Shown in pieces: positions 51,337-60,574 of a stretch of DNA of 64,000 nucleotides (position 1 is the first letter of the stretch; every line of letters starts with the position of its first letter). This stretch comes from Bacillota bacterium (GTDB lineage: Bacteria; Bacillota; UBA4882; UBA8346). Where the stretch lies: NCBI GenBank assembly GCA_023410535.1, contig JAEYPR010000011.1, forward strand, positions 62,001 to 126,000. Direction: 5' to 3'. The notes beneath the pieces were generated by a model, which was not told the origin of the DNA, searched no databases, and saw only the letters and a list, made by a program, of their open reading frames with translations. The translations under genes and the position numbers were made by a program.

Positions 51337-54015
51337 ATGCTTAAAGGCCTTTTGAATAGACGAGTTTCGAAACGGGTTGCTTTTAAAAATGAAATGAGTT
51401 TACTACTCGAGTCCAACGGTCGCGCCATGGCATTGGCTACAGCAACCAATGTAAGTTCCGGCGGGATTCAATTCTATGTCCCCGAGGGTCTTTTGGATAT
51501 CCAGCCCGGGGAAGAATTGGAACTTATTTTTCATTTGCCGGAGATCGGCGAGGTCAATATCCGTTGTGAAATCCGTTACCTGAATCATGGTAAAGATCGG
51601 GATGAGCAAAATATTGTCTATTACGGCGGTAAGTTTCTTGATATTACCGTCGACACGCTTAAAGGGTTGCAGGTTTTTTGTGAGGATGCGATTTTGGAAG
51701 AAAAACCGGTTGAATCGGCCCATCAGACCAATCCGGCCCCGCAATCGGATCCGAAGAATCTCGCCTGTTACCTAAAGGAAAATCCTGACCCCAAAAAAAT
51801 GCTGACCCAAGAGTCCATTGATCGCCTGGTTGCTTTTTTATTGGATTCCGAAGCGGAGGTCGCTGAAGAACCGAAGTCTCCGATCCAAAACGCTCCGGTG
51901 AACGTAGTCCAACCGCAAGCCATTGAGACTCCAGCGCATCCGGAGGCGCCGGATGCGTCTGTCGAAACACCGGATGTCCCTGACGCTGAACCTACTATGA
52001 GCCACAACGCCGCTTCGGAAGTTGCGCCAATTGAACAACAACAGCCCAAGCAAGTCGAAACGGCGGAATCAACCTTCCCCGAAAAACCGGGGCGACCCCG
52101 GTTACAAGATTTATTTGGTTTATTTGGCGAAGGGCCCACTATCTCCAATAGTACGATCACATCGTTGTTTAATGATCGTTTCGCCGAGGACACCAATCCT
52201 GACGGAACCAGCCCCTTACCGCCGTTAAATTACATCGCCGATCTGGAAGTGCCGGAAACCGCCAGCCAAAGCGACGCGACGCCCGCTGCAACCGAAGCGA
52301 CGCCGTCTATTCCGGGGGAAGCACTCCCTGAGGAACCCCAAAACACTGCGAATCTCGAGTTTTCTCCCGAATCGGGCCAAAATGTCTCCCATGATTCGGC
52401 GAGCGGTTATGTCGCGATTTCCGATGACACGCGGGAAGTGGCGGATGTAACGCCAACCCCGCTAGCGCCGACACACGACCCATTGGCAACAGTCGATCTG
52501 GGCGATCTCGAGTTGCCAATACCGCCATCTTCCGTTATCCCCAGTCTTCACGATGACGCCGGAGCGGACTCCGAGGTGCCGGGTACGATCGCCAACCGTT
52601 CGCGTTTTCAGAATTTCTTCAATATTTTTCATAATAACGGGACTGAAAAAGTCGATCCAACCACCACGACTGATCATACATCGGAAAGCAGTTATCCGAA
52701 TAATGAATCGCCCCTGCAAACAACCGGCAGTGAGATCGCACCGGCCGCTTCCGAGACCGAGCAGCGCTCCGCAAACGAAGTTCCGGTGAATTCGCTTGGG
52801 CAGCCATCGGATATCGCTTTAGACTCAATTGATACGACGCCTGTCAATACGCTTTTCAACACCCTTTCACAAACAGCAGCTAAGACTGAAGCAATCCCGG
52901 CTCCAAATGAGACGCGGAGTAACTCCTTTGCCGATTTCGGCGGTTTTGAATCTCCCTATCAAAAATTGGTCGACCAACTTGTCAATTCAATGGTCCCCGA
53001 ACCAACGCCGGCCAACCCGATGAAAAACGAACCGCCGCCAATCCGGCCGAGTATCAACTCCGTTGGTTTTAACCCGTTACCGGCCACGACGCCGGAAGCG
53101 GCGTCATCTAAAGAAGGACCGCTCAATATAGCGGCAACCGTTCCTTTGCCTGTCACCGAGGAGATCTCACAACCGGTTCCCCAAGCCGAAACGATTCAAT
53201 CTGTAACAAAACAGCCCGATCCAGTTCGGAACGATGTTCCCAAAATAGCTGCGCCGACGAATCCGCTCGGAACGCCACTCCCGGCTCCCAAGCCGGTACA
53301 GCAGGTTGTTGCAAAGAATCTACCGTTCAACAGTGATTTGCAACATCCCGAATTGGCTGGAAATGATACCGTATTTAATAGCGATCAAAGTTCCATCGAC
53401 ATGTTGGTGAGCATGCTGCTGCATAATAACAACGCCAACACTGGAGCCAATCAAGCGACTCCCGCCCACCCCGGCCGTTCTCAAGCAGTTAGCGAAGGGA
53501 CATTGTCCGCGAACCCGAAAAACAAAACCGAGCTTTCCACATCCAAATCGGTGGCCCCATCCGAAACCCAAGCTGACGAACGCCCGGCGTTACCGCCGCT
53601 CTTCCAAAGTTCGGCCGCTCCGGGAGGATTGCCGGCCAACAATTCTTACCTGGACTTTTTGCATTCAATGCCCGAAACGGCCCCGGAAGTGACGGAAGCC
53701 GCCCCGGTTCAGGAACCGGAGCTTCCGTCGGACTGCTCCCACATTCAATTAAAAGAAGGCCATTCGATCCCCGTCTCCATCGAAGATCTTAACATCGGCG
53801 GGATTACCGTCCGTCTATCCGAATCCGTTCCCGAAGGTACCAATGTCTTGGTCAATTTGGCAATTGAAGGATTTAACGTTCACAATATCATCGCCAATTG
53901 CGAATGGATCGGCCGGAGCCAAAACAACCAGTTCCTAGCGGGATTTATCTTCCGGCAATTGACTCCCGAACAGACAAGTCTACTCCGAAACATGATTCAG
54001 CGCTTCACCAGTTGA
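51337..54015 (+). CDS. Two-PilZ protein with very long disordered linker
   Basis: This 892-residue protein has three parts. Residues 1-120 form a PilZ domain with RVSKR (RxxxR) and NVSSGG (NxSxxG). Residues about 125-790 are low-complexity sequence rich in Pro, Ala, Glu, Ser and Thr, with recurring short motifs such as RFQNFFNIFHNN and RLQDLFGLFGEG. Residues about 800-892 form a second PilZ fold with DLNIGG and no RxxxR. The N-domain should bind c-di-GMP and the C-domain probably not. The linker motifs may bind partners. The ATG at 51337 follows CGAGGTG. A terminator follows at once. Confidence 0.85.
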   Translation: MLKGLLNRRVSKRVAFKNEMSLLLESNGRAMALATATNVSSGGIQFYVPEGLLDIQPGEELELIFHLPEIGEVNIRCEIRYLNHGKDRDEQNIVYYGGKFLDITVDTLKGLQVFCEDAILEEKPVESAHQTNPAPQSDPKNLACYLKENPDPKKMLTQESIDRLVAFLLDSEAEVAEEPKSPIQNAPVNVVQPQAIETPAHPEAPDASVETPDVPDAEPTMSHNAASEVAPIEQQQPKQVETAESTFPEKPGRPRLQDLFGLFGEGPTISNSTITSLFNDRFAEDTNPDGTSPLPPLNYIADLEVPETASQSDATPAATEATPSIPGEALPEEPQNTANLEFSPESGQNVSHDSASGYVAISDDTREVADVTPTPLAPTHDPLATVDLGDLELPIPPSSVIPSLHDDAGADSEVPGTIANRSRFQNFFNIFHNNGTEKVDPTTTTDHTSESSYPNNESPLQTTGSEIAPAASETEQRSANEVPVNSLGQPSDIALDSIDTTPVNTLFNTLSQTAAKTEAIPAPNETRSNSFADFGGFESPYQKLVDQLVNSMVPEPTPANPMKNEPPPIRPSINSVGFNPLPATTPEAASSKEGPLNIAATVPLPVTEEISQPVPQAETIQSVTKQPDPVRNDVPKIAAPTNPLGTPLPAPKPVQQVVAKNLPFNSDLQHPELAGNDTVFNSDQSSIDMLVSMLLHNNNANTGANQATPAHPGRSQAVSEGTLSANPKNKTELSTSKSVAPSETQADERPALPPLFQSSAAPGGLPANNSYLDFLHSMPETAPEVTEAAPVQEPELPSDCSHIQLKEGHSIPVSIEDLNIGGITVRLSESVPEGTNVLVNLAIEGFNVHNIIANCEWIGRSQNNQFLAGFIFRQLTPEQTSLLRNMIQRFTS

Positions 54016-54035
54016 GGTTTTGATCAATAAAAATG

Positions 54036-54066
54036 AGCCGCCCGAAAAGGCGGCTTTAATTTTTTA
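54036..54066 (+). terminator. Terminator of the long PilZ gene
   Basis: AGCCGCC pairs with GGCGGCT around CGAAAA, followed by TTAATTTTTT. Confidence 0.88.
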
Positions 54067-54679
54067 TTGATGTTTCCGCTTCACCCGTTTCAGACTGAAC
54101 TTTACCTTTGCGATCTTTCATAAACTTAGCGATCATAAAATCACGGGACATCCAGACTTCATAGGGATCCATCGTTCGTTTGATCGACGCTTTCTTTTTG
54201 GTTTCAAAAGAATAATAAATCAAACGTAACATGGACTCCCAGAATCCCAGCCACCATCGGTTCCAGCCTTTGGGGATCGGAACCATGGTAAACCCCAACC
54301 GGCGCGCTCCGGCCGCTAAGACATTGACGCCATAAAATGCCCGGACCGCTGCGGGTACTTTTCCTTCCAAACTGGCCTTGACTAATGTTTTGAATTCCTG
54401 TTTAATCAGGTCAATCAAACGCCATTCCATGGAACGTTCGGAATGCTCCGCTCCCAGCTCGGTTATTTTAATATTTGAAAAATGTAGTTCACCCACTAAT
54501 TCACCGGGACGAACCACGGTTTGGTCGTTCAATTCAAGCGGCTGTTTTCCTCCATACAAGTGATAACAGATTAAAATCAGGCCAATCTCCGAACCGGGCA
54601 CCGGTTCCGCACCGACCTTTTTAAGATAACGCCGGTCAATGGCTTGTCCTATCCGCCGCAGAATGGGTAGACCGTTCAT
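54056..54679 (-). CDS. YkoP-like protein
   Basis: This 207-residue protein resembles the YkoP domain: IGLILICYHLYGGKQPLELNDQTVVRPGELVGELHFSN, then HSERSMEWRLIDLIKQEF and GFTMVPIPKGWNRWWLGFWESMLRLIYY. Such proteins are encoded next to polysaccharide deacetylases and MGDG-synthase-like glycosyltransferases. Their role is unknown but envelope-related by association. The start overlaps the deacetylase gene by 44 bp, with AGGAGG upstream, so the two are coupled. Confidence 0.75.
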   Translation of the reverse strand: MNGLPILRRIGQAIDRRYLKKVGAEPVPGSEIGLILICYHLYGGKQPLELNDQTVVRPGELVGELHFSNIKITELGAEHSERSMEWRLIDLIKQEFKTLVKASLEGKVPAAVRAFYGVNVLAAGARRLGFTMVPIPKGWNRWWLGFWESMLRLIYYSFETKKKASIKRTMDPYEVWMSRDFMIAKFMKDRKGKVQSETGEAETSIKN

Positions 54680-55394
54680 GTTTGAATCCTCCTGTTATAT
54701 CTTCTAAGGTTGCAAACTGCCAACCCCGTTCCTTGCAATAACGGATAAACTCCGGCAACGCCGTGACGGTGTTGGACGGGGCGCCCGGCTCGCCGCCCGA
54801 ATCATGCAACACAATCACGGAACCCGGCCGCACCCGTTTTTTCAACCGTTGTAAGATTCCCGCAGCCCCCGTCCGGATTTTCCAATCCTGGGCGTTGGCC
54901 GACCATAAAACCAATTGCAAATTAAGTTGCCGCGCCGTAAAGTATTGAAATAAATTGCAGGCGCCCCAGGGCGGACGAAACCAGCGCAATTTTACTCCGG
55001 TAATTCCGGAAAGGACTTTCCATCCGTCAACAATGGTCTTGATGCTTTTCGTCACTAACAAACCGTATGCGTGAGCATGATGGTATGTGTGCAAACCAAT
55101 TTCATGCCCTTCGGCTACAATCCGCTGGACTAGAGCAGGATAGGCCTCGGCGCGTTGTCCCACTAAAAAAAAGACCGCCGGTATCGCCCCTTCTTTTAAG
55201 AGATCCAATATTTGCGGAGTGGTTTCCGGATTGGGGCCGTCATCAAAGGTAAGGCAGATTTTGGGTTGCGGATCCTTACGGCCACGCCTGACCACGCCAG
55301 GCGCGATCCAACGGACGTAATAGTCGGTGGCGGGATAAATCCAAAACCAAAAACTGATCAGAAAGGTGAAAAAAATGACCGCAAGAAACATCAT
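54636..55394 (-). CDS. Polysaccharide deacetylase (NodB family), membrane-anchored
   Basis: This 252-residue protein has an N-terminal membrane anchor (MFLAVIFFTFLISFWFWIYP). The carbohydrate esterase 4 domain has TFDDGPNPETTP, HTYHHAH, RWFRPPWGACN, WSANAQDW and VIVLHDSGG, so all catalytic motifs are present. It removes N-acetyl or O-acetyl groups from a surface glycan. The ATG touches the MFS stop codon (TAATG). It is the third gene of the glycosyltransferase-MFS-deacetylase-YkoP operon. Confidence 0.93.
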   Translation of the reverse strand: MMFLAVIFFTFLISFWFWIYPATDYYVRWIAPGVVRRGRKDPQPKICLTFDDGPNPETTPQILDLLKEGAIPAVFFLVGQRAEAYPALVQRIVAEGHEIGLHTYHHAHAYGLLVTKSIKTIVDGWKVLSGITGVKLRWFRPPWGACNLFQYFTARQLNLQLVLWSANAQDWKIRTGAAGILQRLKKRVRPGSVIVLHDSGGEPGAPSNTVTALPEFIRYCKERGWQFATLEDITGGFKHERSTHSAADRTSH

Positions 55395-56677
55395 TACGCC
55401 TCATTTTTTAATTGATATTGATGAAACGGATAAATTAGATAGACCAAGGCCATGATGGCCAAACAAACGCTACTGACATAAAACGGAGTGGTCAAACCGG
55501 TTAAGGCCAATCCGCCAATCTTTCCTTTAACTTCACCGAGAAACCCGCCAATCAGAGGGCCTAGGCCAAATCCCAAACCTTCTACCGACATAAACAGACC
55601 CATCAGTACACCCCGGTGTTCCGGCGGGATCGCTCCGGCCAGTAAAGCGTTCCAAGCCGGTTGAATCAATGCGTAGGAGAATCCGACAATTCCCACGATC
55701 CACCAAATGTTGTGGGTATCCGCGAAGATCACCATCCCCAATAACGAGATTGAGGCTAACGCAAAACCGGAGACTAAAAAACCTTTGGTTCCCCAATGAT
55801 CCGCCAAGCGGCCAACCGGGATCATGCACAATATCACGACGGCACCGCCGATCAATAGCAACACGCTGTATTGCGCTTCGGAAATACCTACTTTATTGAC
55901 TGCGAACCGGAGGATATTCGGAAAAAGCAGACCCAACGACATGGTCTGAAAAAACATGCCGGGGATCAACCCTTTCACTTCCCATAACCGTTGCAGAACA
56001 GCTTTTAACTTCTGCCGTTTCTTGTTCTCCGATTCCAGTTTAATTTGATGCAGATGAGGCAGCCGCTGCCAACCAAACCAACCCAAGGCGGCGATGATGA
56101 CTGCTGCGACCGCTACTGTCGTTAATAAGAAAAAGCCGGTTTGATAGGCATTGAAGACCGGAAGATGTAAATTTTGCACCAGATCGCTGTCGATCAGGAA
56201 ACCCATTAAGACGGGACCCGCGCCGCCACCGGTCAACCAGACCACTGAGATGATGCTGATCATGGTCGCCCGTTTTTCTTCCCCGGTAATCCGGATGGTG
56301 CCGGAGATCGCCGCCGGCCAGGTCGGCGAGGCGCCTAAGCCAAAAAGAATCGCCGCGAGAATCAGTGTGACAATACTATGATGAAACATCTGGATCAAAA
56401 CTAGTCCGCCGAGGACGCCGATACTCCCGGCGAGCAACACCGGCCACGGTCCTTTATGATCTACCAACCAGCCGGCGCCGCTTTTACACAAGTTATCCGC
56501 CAATAAGTTGGCGGACATAATCATTCCCAAAGCAATGGGACTCACTTTTAAATTCGTTAAAAAACTCGGTAATAAGGTAAGAAACAATGACATCCGGATG
56601 AACTCAACCGAGGAGATCATCGCCAGAAACGATAGAATCACCGGATGGGCAAAAACGTTTTGCTTCTGTTTAAGCAC
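55394..56677 (-). CDS. Major facilitator superfamily transporter
   Basis: This 427-residue protein has twelve membrane helices and the MFS loop motif DNLCKSGAGWLVDHKGPWPVLLAG, plus RLADHWGTKGFLVSG in the second half. The substrate is unknown. It lies between the glycosyltransferase (8-bp overlap) and the deacetylase (1-bp overlap). A role in exporting or flipping an envelope precursor, or in drug efflux, is possible. Confidence 0.88.
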   Translation of the reverse strand: MLKQKQNVFAHPVILSFLAMISSVEFIRMSLFLTLLPSFLTNLKVSPIALGMIMSANLLADNLCKSGAGWLVDHKGPWPVLLAGSIGVLGGLVLIQMFHHSIVTLILAAILFGLGASPTWPAAISGTIRITGEEKRATMISIISVVWLTGGGAGPVLMGFLIDSDLVQNLHLPVFNAYQTGFFLLTTVAVAAVIIAALGWFGWQRLPHLHQIKLESENKKRQKLKAVLQRLWEVKGLIPGMFFQTMSLGLLFPNILRFAVNKVGISEAQYSVLLLIGGAVVILCMIPVGRLADHWGTKGFLVSGFALASISLLGMVIFADTHNIWWIVGIVGFSYALIQPAWNALLAGAIPPEHRGVLMGLFMSVEGLGFGLGPLIGGFLGEVKGKIGGLALTGLTTPFYVSSVCLAIMALVYLIYPFHQYQLKNEA

Positions 56678-57851
56678 GAACTTCTCTCCTTGAAACCGAC
56701 TTCAGATAGCGGATACTACGCGAACCCGTCGTAAACAGATTCAGGATTAATTTCGCGCTTTGCGCCGCGGACTCCGGCGTCCCGATCTTCAAGCAATTAC
56801 GGTGGAGCCGTTCCCGAAACGGTTCATCCAGGATCAACCGGTGAATCGCGATTCGCAGCCGACGTTCGCTTTTAGCGACAATTGCCGCCCGATGGTTCCA
56901 CAAATACCGGGCATTAGCCTCTTCATGGCCCGGAGTGGGTTTGTAGATGATCATCGGCAACCCTTGCGCCAAGGCTTCGGAGATGGTAATCCCGCCCGCT
57001 TTGGTAACCAACAGGTCAGCAAAACCCATCAGGTCGACCATCTCATCCACATATTTGCAGATCCGTAAATTCGGTTGATTCTTATTGGCTGCCTGCAATT
57101 TGTCGTAAAGTTCGTGATTGGATCCGGTCAAAACCATTGCTTTGACATTGTCGGGCAAATCTTTTAATAGGCTTCCGAATTGAGTCGTGCCAAACAGTCC
57201 GTCATTACCGCCCATAAATAAGATTAACCGATCATTGGGGGCGTATCCCAATGTTTTTTGTGCGGTTGCGCGATCTACGGCGCGCGCGAACTTCGGCATA
57301 ATTGGAATCCCCGTCACCGCAATCTTATGTCGGGGAATGCCCCGTTCCTCCAATCCCTGCATCACTTCGGTCGATCCCACCACATACAGGTCGGTATGGG
57401 GATGAACCCACTGGCTATGCACACAGATGTCGGTGATCACCGTCACGACCGGGACATTGAGCTCCCCAGCCTCTTTCATCTCCGACAACACCCCGGCCGG
57501 AAGGGGAAAGGTGGAAATGATCATCCGTGGTTGCAACCGGCTCACCAACGTAATCAGCTCCGAATAACCCATCCGGTTCAGCCGTCGCTGCCAGAAGGAA
57601 TCGGGCGAGATCTTGCCCGTCGCTTGATAGTACAAAGCGTATCCAACCGGGAAGTGGCGGATACTCTGGTTATAACTAAATTGGGTTAAACGATTTAATA
57701 ACGGAAACAGCAGATCGCAATAGTCTACCGTGATCATTCGCAGCCCCGGCGCTTGGGTGTGTAACGCTTGCGTCAACGCCCGCGCAACCTGATTATGCCC
57801 GCCGCCGAAACTGGCGGAGAGAATAAGGATATCACATTTTTCCTTAACCAC
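56670..57851 (-). CDS. MGDG-synthase-like glycosyltransferase (YkoN/UgtP family)
   Basis: This 393-residue GT28-type enzyme has an N-terminal LILSASFGGGHNQVARALTQAL (GGGH motif). Its C-terminal donor site has LFMGGNDGLFG, VLTGSNHELYDKL and LVTKAGGITISEALAQGLPMIIYKPTPGHEEANARYL. Relatives transfer glucose or galactose to diacylglycerol, making glycolipid anchors. It heads the four-gene operon. The start is GTG at 57851, about ten bases after AAGGGG. Confidence 0.92.
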   Translation of the reverse strand: MVKEKCDILILSASFGGGHNQVARALTQALHTQAPGLRMITVDYCDLLFPLLNRLTQFSYNQSIRHFPVGYALYYQATGKISPDSFWQRRLNRMGYSELITLVSRLQPRMIISTFPLPAGVLSEMKEAGELNVPVVTVITDICVHSQWVHPHTDLYVVGSTEVMQGLEERGIPRHKIAVTGIPIMPKFARAVDRATAQKTLGYAPNDRLILFMGGNDGLFGTTQFGSLLKDLPDNVKAMVLTGSNHELYDKLQAANKNQPNLRICKYVDEMVDLMGFADLLVTKAGGITISEALAQGLPMIIYKPTPGHEEANARYLWNHRAAIVAKSERRLRIAIHRLILDEPFRERLHRNCLKIGTPESAAQSAKLILNLFTTGSRSIRYLKSVSRREVRA

Positions 57852-57940
57852 TAAAAATGCACCCCTTCAAATTTGACGGTGGTGTTTTTTAAATAATTTG
57901 ACAATAGGATTTAATTTCCTGCAATTCTTTTTAGAAAACG

Positions 57941-57978
57941 AAAGGGAGATAGTTTAGTTCCGAAAACTTTCTCCCTTT
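57941..57978. repeat. Long hairpin upstream of the glycosyltransferase operon
   Basis: AAAGGGAGA pairs with TCTCCCTTT around a 20-nt loop with partial inner pairing. It lies in the 472-bp gap that also holds dyad element copy B. Nothing else is visible between 57979 and 58215. Confidence 0.4.
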
Positions 57979-58215
57979 GTTCCGTTTTAAACTGCTTTTA
58001 AATCGTAGATTCATTTCGATGGAAAGACGCTTCCGGGAAATACCCGCAAAACCGCTGTTAAATTCCTATTCATCCTTTTTACTCTGCCAATTCTACTATC
58101 CATTATACGAAAGTTGCGGTGAAATTATTTAACCCTTTCAACAATTAATCCATAATAATCAAAACCTGTTGGGAATTTTCTCCCTGATTAACAATTCGGC
58201 GGCGGTGGCAAACTA

Positions 58216-58270
58216 GATATGTCGCACGAAAATATCCGCACAAAAATTCAGCGGCATATTTCCCTTAATT
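58216..58270 (+). promoter_or_regulatory. Conserved dyad element, copy B (upstream of thiamine-binding-type gene)
   Basis: GATATGTCGCAC begins the element. Exactly 25 nt separate its ATATGTCGC from GCGGCATATTTCCCTTAATT. It lies 54 bp before the start codon. Confidence 0.55.
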
Positions 58271-58323
58271 TATCGGATGGTAAATTCAGATTTCGGATAT
58301 TAATCATGATATGAGGTGAAACC

Positions 58324-58563
58324 ATGCTTACTTGCGAAGTTGCGTTACTGCCCCAAGAAACCGTTCATTCCGATGAGATCGTGAACCGTTCGTTGGAAGC
58401 GTTGAAGCAGACCGGAGTCAAACACGAGGTCGGTAATATGAGCACCTATCTCTATAGCGAGAACCCCGACGATATCTGGAATGGCGTGAAAGCGATCTAC
58501 AACGAAGCCCAAAAAGCCGGAACCGAGTTTTCAATGTCGATTAATTTGAGTAATAATACGTAA
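58324..58563 (+). CDS. Thiamine-binding-type small protein (MTH1187/YkoF family)
   Basis: This 79-residue protein fits the Thiamine_BP/DUF77 ferredoxin-like fold: CEVALLPQETVHSDEIVNRSLEALKQTGVKHEVGNMSTYLYS, then IWNGVKAIYNEAQKAGTEFSMSINLSN. Family members bind thiamine or related pyrimidines in the cytoplasm, often as dimers or tetramers. The ATG follows GAGGTGAAACC, and a terminator lies directly downstream. No thi genes and no TPP riboswitch are seen here. Confidence 0.85.
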   Translation: MLTCEVALLPQETVHSDEIVNRSLEALKQTGVKHEVGNMSTYLYSENPDDIWNGVKAIYNEAQKAGTEFSMSINLSNNT

Positions 58564-58570
58564 GAAGTAG

Positions 58571-58603
58571 AAAAGGCCCTGCCGAAGATCGGCAGAGCCT
58601 TTT
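58571..58603 (+). terminator. Terminator of the thiamine-binding-type gene
   Basis: AAAAGGC and CTGCCG pair with CGGCAG and GCCTTTT, with one mismatch, around a 5-nt loop. The stem itself ends in TTTT. Confidence 0.85.
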
Positions 58604-58648
58604 GCTATGTTTTGGTTCGTACGGTAATACCGCGAATTCGGTTGTTAA

Positions 58649-60214
58649 TTAACTGATGGCAAGGCCGGCGCTGGCATAACCTACTACCGCTGTCGCAATA
58701 TCAAGTCCGGCAGTGACCGCGGCCGAGAATACCATTAACAAACGCGTTTCGGTAGTGACCGGAATTGCCAAACCAGTGGTGATTCCCGAACTGATGGTAC
58801 CGATTGCAATAATCCCGGTAAACGGCGGCGCCAAAGTCACCAATGCACCTGGAACGGCGGTAAAGGTATCATCCGGGGTAGTTGACTGGAACAACTGCGC
58901 GGTAATGGTCACAGTCGAACCAACCAGCGTTAACGCCGCCGCAGTGCTTAAGTACGCCGCAATGGCTGTAATGGTTCCGTCTCTGGGAACTGAGAAAGCG
59001 AAGTTAGTCAATCCGGTAAGGTCAATTGTTCCTCCGACGACGCTAACGCCACTTAGGTTGCTACCGAAACCAACCAAACCGGTTGTGCCTAGCAATCCAC
59101 CCAATACTGTGGTTGCAGTGATCGGTGTTCCGGAAGCAAAAGGAATGATCGCCCCAGCTCCGGCTTCACCTGTCGGTCCCGTTGCTCCGGTAGCTCCGGC
59201 TACTCCGGCTGCTCCTACCGGCCCGGTGGCTCCCGTAGCTCCAATGGCTCCGGCCGCTCCAACTGGTCCGGTCGCTCCGGTGGCTCCGACTGGTCCGGCG
59301 GCTCCTACCGGTCCGGTCGCTCCCGTGGCTCCAAAATCTCCAACTGCTCCTACCGGTCCGGTTGCCCCTGTGGCTCCTACGGCTCCGGCGGCCCCTACCG
59401 GTCCAGTCGCTCCCGTGGCTCCAATATCTCCAACTGCTCCTACCGGTCCGGTTGCTCCTGTGGCTCCTACGGCTCCGGCGGCTCCTACCGGTCCAGTCGC
59501 TCCCGTAGCTCCGGCAGCTCCAACTGCTCCTACCGGTCCGGTTGCTCCTGTAGCTCCGGCTAATCCAGCTGCTCCCGCTGGTCCCGTTGCTCCCGTGGCT
59601 CCAATATCTCCAACTGCTCCAACTGGTCCAGTAGCGCCCGTGGCTCCAATGGCTCCGGCGGCTCCTACCGGTCCAGTCGCTCCGGTGGCCCCAGTGGCTC
59701 CCGTTTCACCGACTCCAGGCCCGGCAGGTCCGGTAGCTCCCGTAGCTCCTGCCGCGCCGGCGGCTCCAGCAGCTCCCACCGGTCCCGTGGCTCCCGTGGC
59801 TCCAGGGTCTCCGGGATCTCCCGGTACACCCGCTGGTCCCGTTGCTCCTGTTGCTCCAAAGGCTCCAATTCCTGCCGGTCCAGTAGCTCCAGTAGCTCCG
59901 GTGGCTCCAGCTGATCCCGACGGTCCGAGACAAGGTAAACTGACTAAAAGCTGTTGCACCCGTTGCAGATCTGCCAGCAAAGGATCGAAGAGACCGGTGG
60001 AGCATTCACAAATTCTTTGTCGTGTATGAGCCTTATCGCTGATTGCAGCTAAATTGTTGATAGCACACTGAATGTTCCCCGCATTAAAACAATTAATCGC
60101 AATACTAATATTTTCAAGAAATTGATCTTTGATAAACGCCTTAACCGGCAACTGTCTGATTTTCCCTTGAACTATTAGTAGTTGGTCGCGAATCCCCTGA
60201 TTGAAATTGATCAA
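58649..60214 (-). CDS. Collagen-like surface/exosporium protein (BclA/BclB-like)
   Basis: This 521-residue protein has a non-repetitive N-terminal head (residues 1-95, with an ICECSTGLFDPLLADLQ segment). A Gly-X-Y collagen domain follows, of about 270 residues built from GATGATGP(V/A)GA units. A C-terminal beta-rich trimerisation-type domain (GAIIPFASGTPITATTVLGG to TAVVGYASAGLAIS) resembles exosporium BclB. These proteins form hair-like layers on spores or cells. The start is TTG at 60214, six bases after GAGGTG. The Thr in GAT repeats could be glycosylated, by analogy. A sporulation promoter could not be assigned. Confidence 0.88.
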   Translation of the reverse strand: MINFNQGIRDQLLIVQGKIRQLPVKAFIKDQFLENISIAINCFNAGNIQCAINNLAAISDKAHTRQRICECSTGLFDPLLADLQRVQQLLVSLPCLGPSGSAGATGATGATGPAGIGAFGATGATGPAGVPGDPGDPGATGATGPVGAAGAAGAAGATGATGPAGPGVGETGATGATGATGPVGAAGAIGATGATGPVGAVGDIGATGATGPAGAAGLAGATGATGPVGAVGAAGATGATGPVGAAGAVGATGATGPVGAVGDIGATGATGPVGAAGAVGATGATGPVGAVGDFGATGATGPVGAAGPVGATGATGPVGAAGAIGATGATGPVGAAGVAGATGATGPTGEAGAGAIIPFASGTPITATTVLGGLLGTTGLVGFGSNLSGVSVVGGTIDLTGLTNFAFSVPRDGTITAIAAYLSTAAALTLVGSTVTITAQLFQSTTPDDTFTAVPGALVTLAPPFTGIIAIGTISSGITTGLAIPVTTETRLLMVFSAAVTAGLDIATAVVGYASAGLAIS

Positions 60215-60510
60215 CTATTTCACCTCTTATGAAATTACGATTTTACCATGACGGTTCCACCCTTGATGAGCTTTCTTGTTGGTTAAGGATCGAAATCTTT
60301 AAATCCCAACCAGCAATATTGCCTTTATAACAATATATTACTTCGGAATCATGAAAAAGGAACTTGGGCCAATGGCATATTTCGTAAATTTTACTCCACG
60401 CAGTTATCCACCGCGCGCAAAAGTATTGACATCGTCTCTCCCAAATCCGTCCCCAGTCGCTTTGGAATATGCCAAAATAGTTTTAGCAACTCCCTCAAAT
60501 ACACAACAAA
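60215..60510. other. Gap upstream of the collagen-like gene
   Basis: AT-rich sequence must contain the promoter of the collagen-like gene. No clear -35/-10 pair for a vegetative or sporulation sigma factor could be fixed. No repeat or reading frame of interest was found. Confidence 0.4.
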
Positions 60511-60538
60511 GCCACTGAAGAATGGTTTCTTCAGTGGC
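60511..60538 (-). terminator. Terminator of the esterase gene
   Basis: GCCACTGAAGAA pairs with TTCTTCAGTGGC (12 bp, 4-nt loop), followed by TTTGTTG on the minus strand. Confidence 0.85.
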
Positions 60539-60574
60539 TCATGTCATTGGCAAACGGAACGATCCAAATCGGAC

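Noticed and set aside
58713..60029. 438-codon open frame antisense to the collagen-like gene, rich in Pro-Val-Ala-Pro
   Set aside because: It is the complement of the GAT/GP repeat. The minus-strand frame has collagen periodicity, flanking domains and a ribosome site; this one has none.
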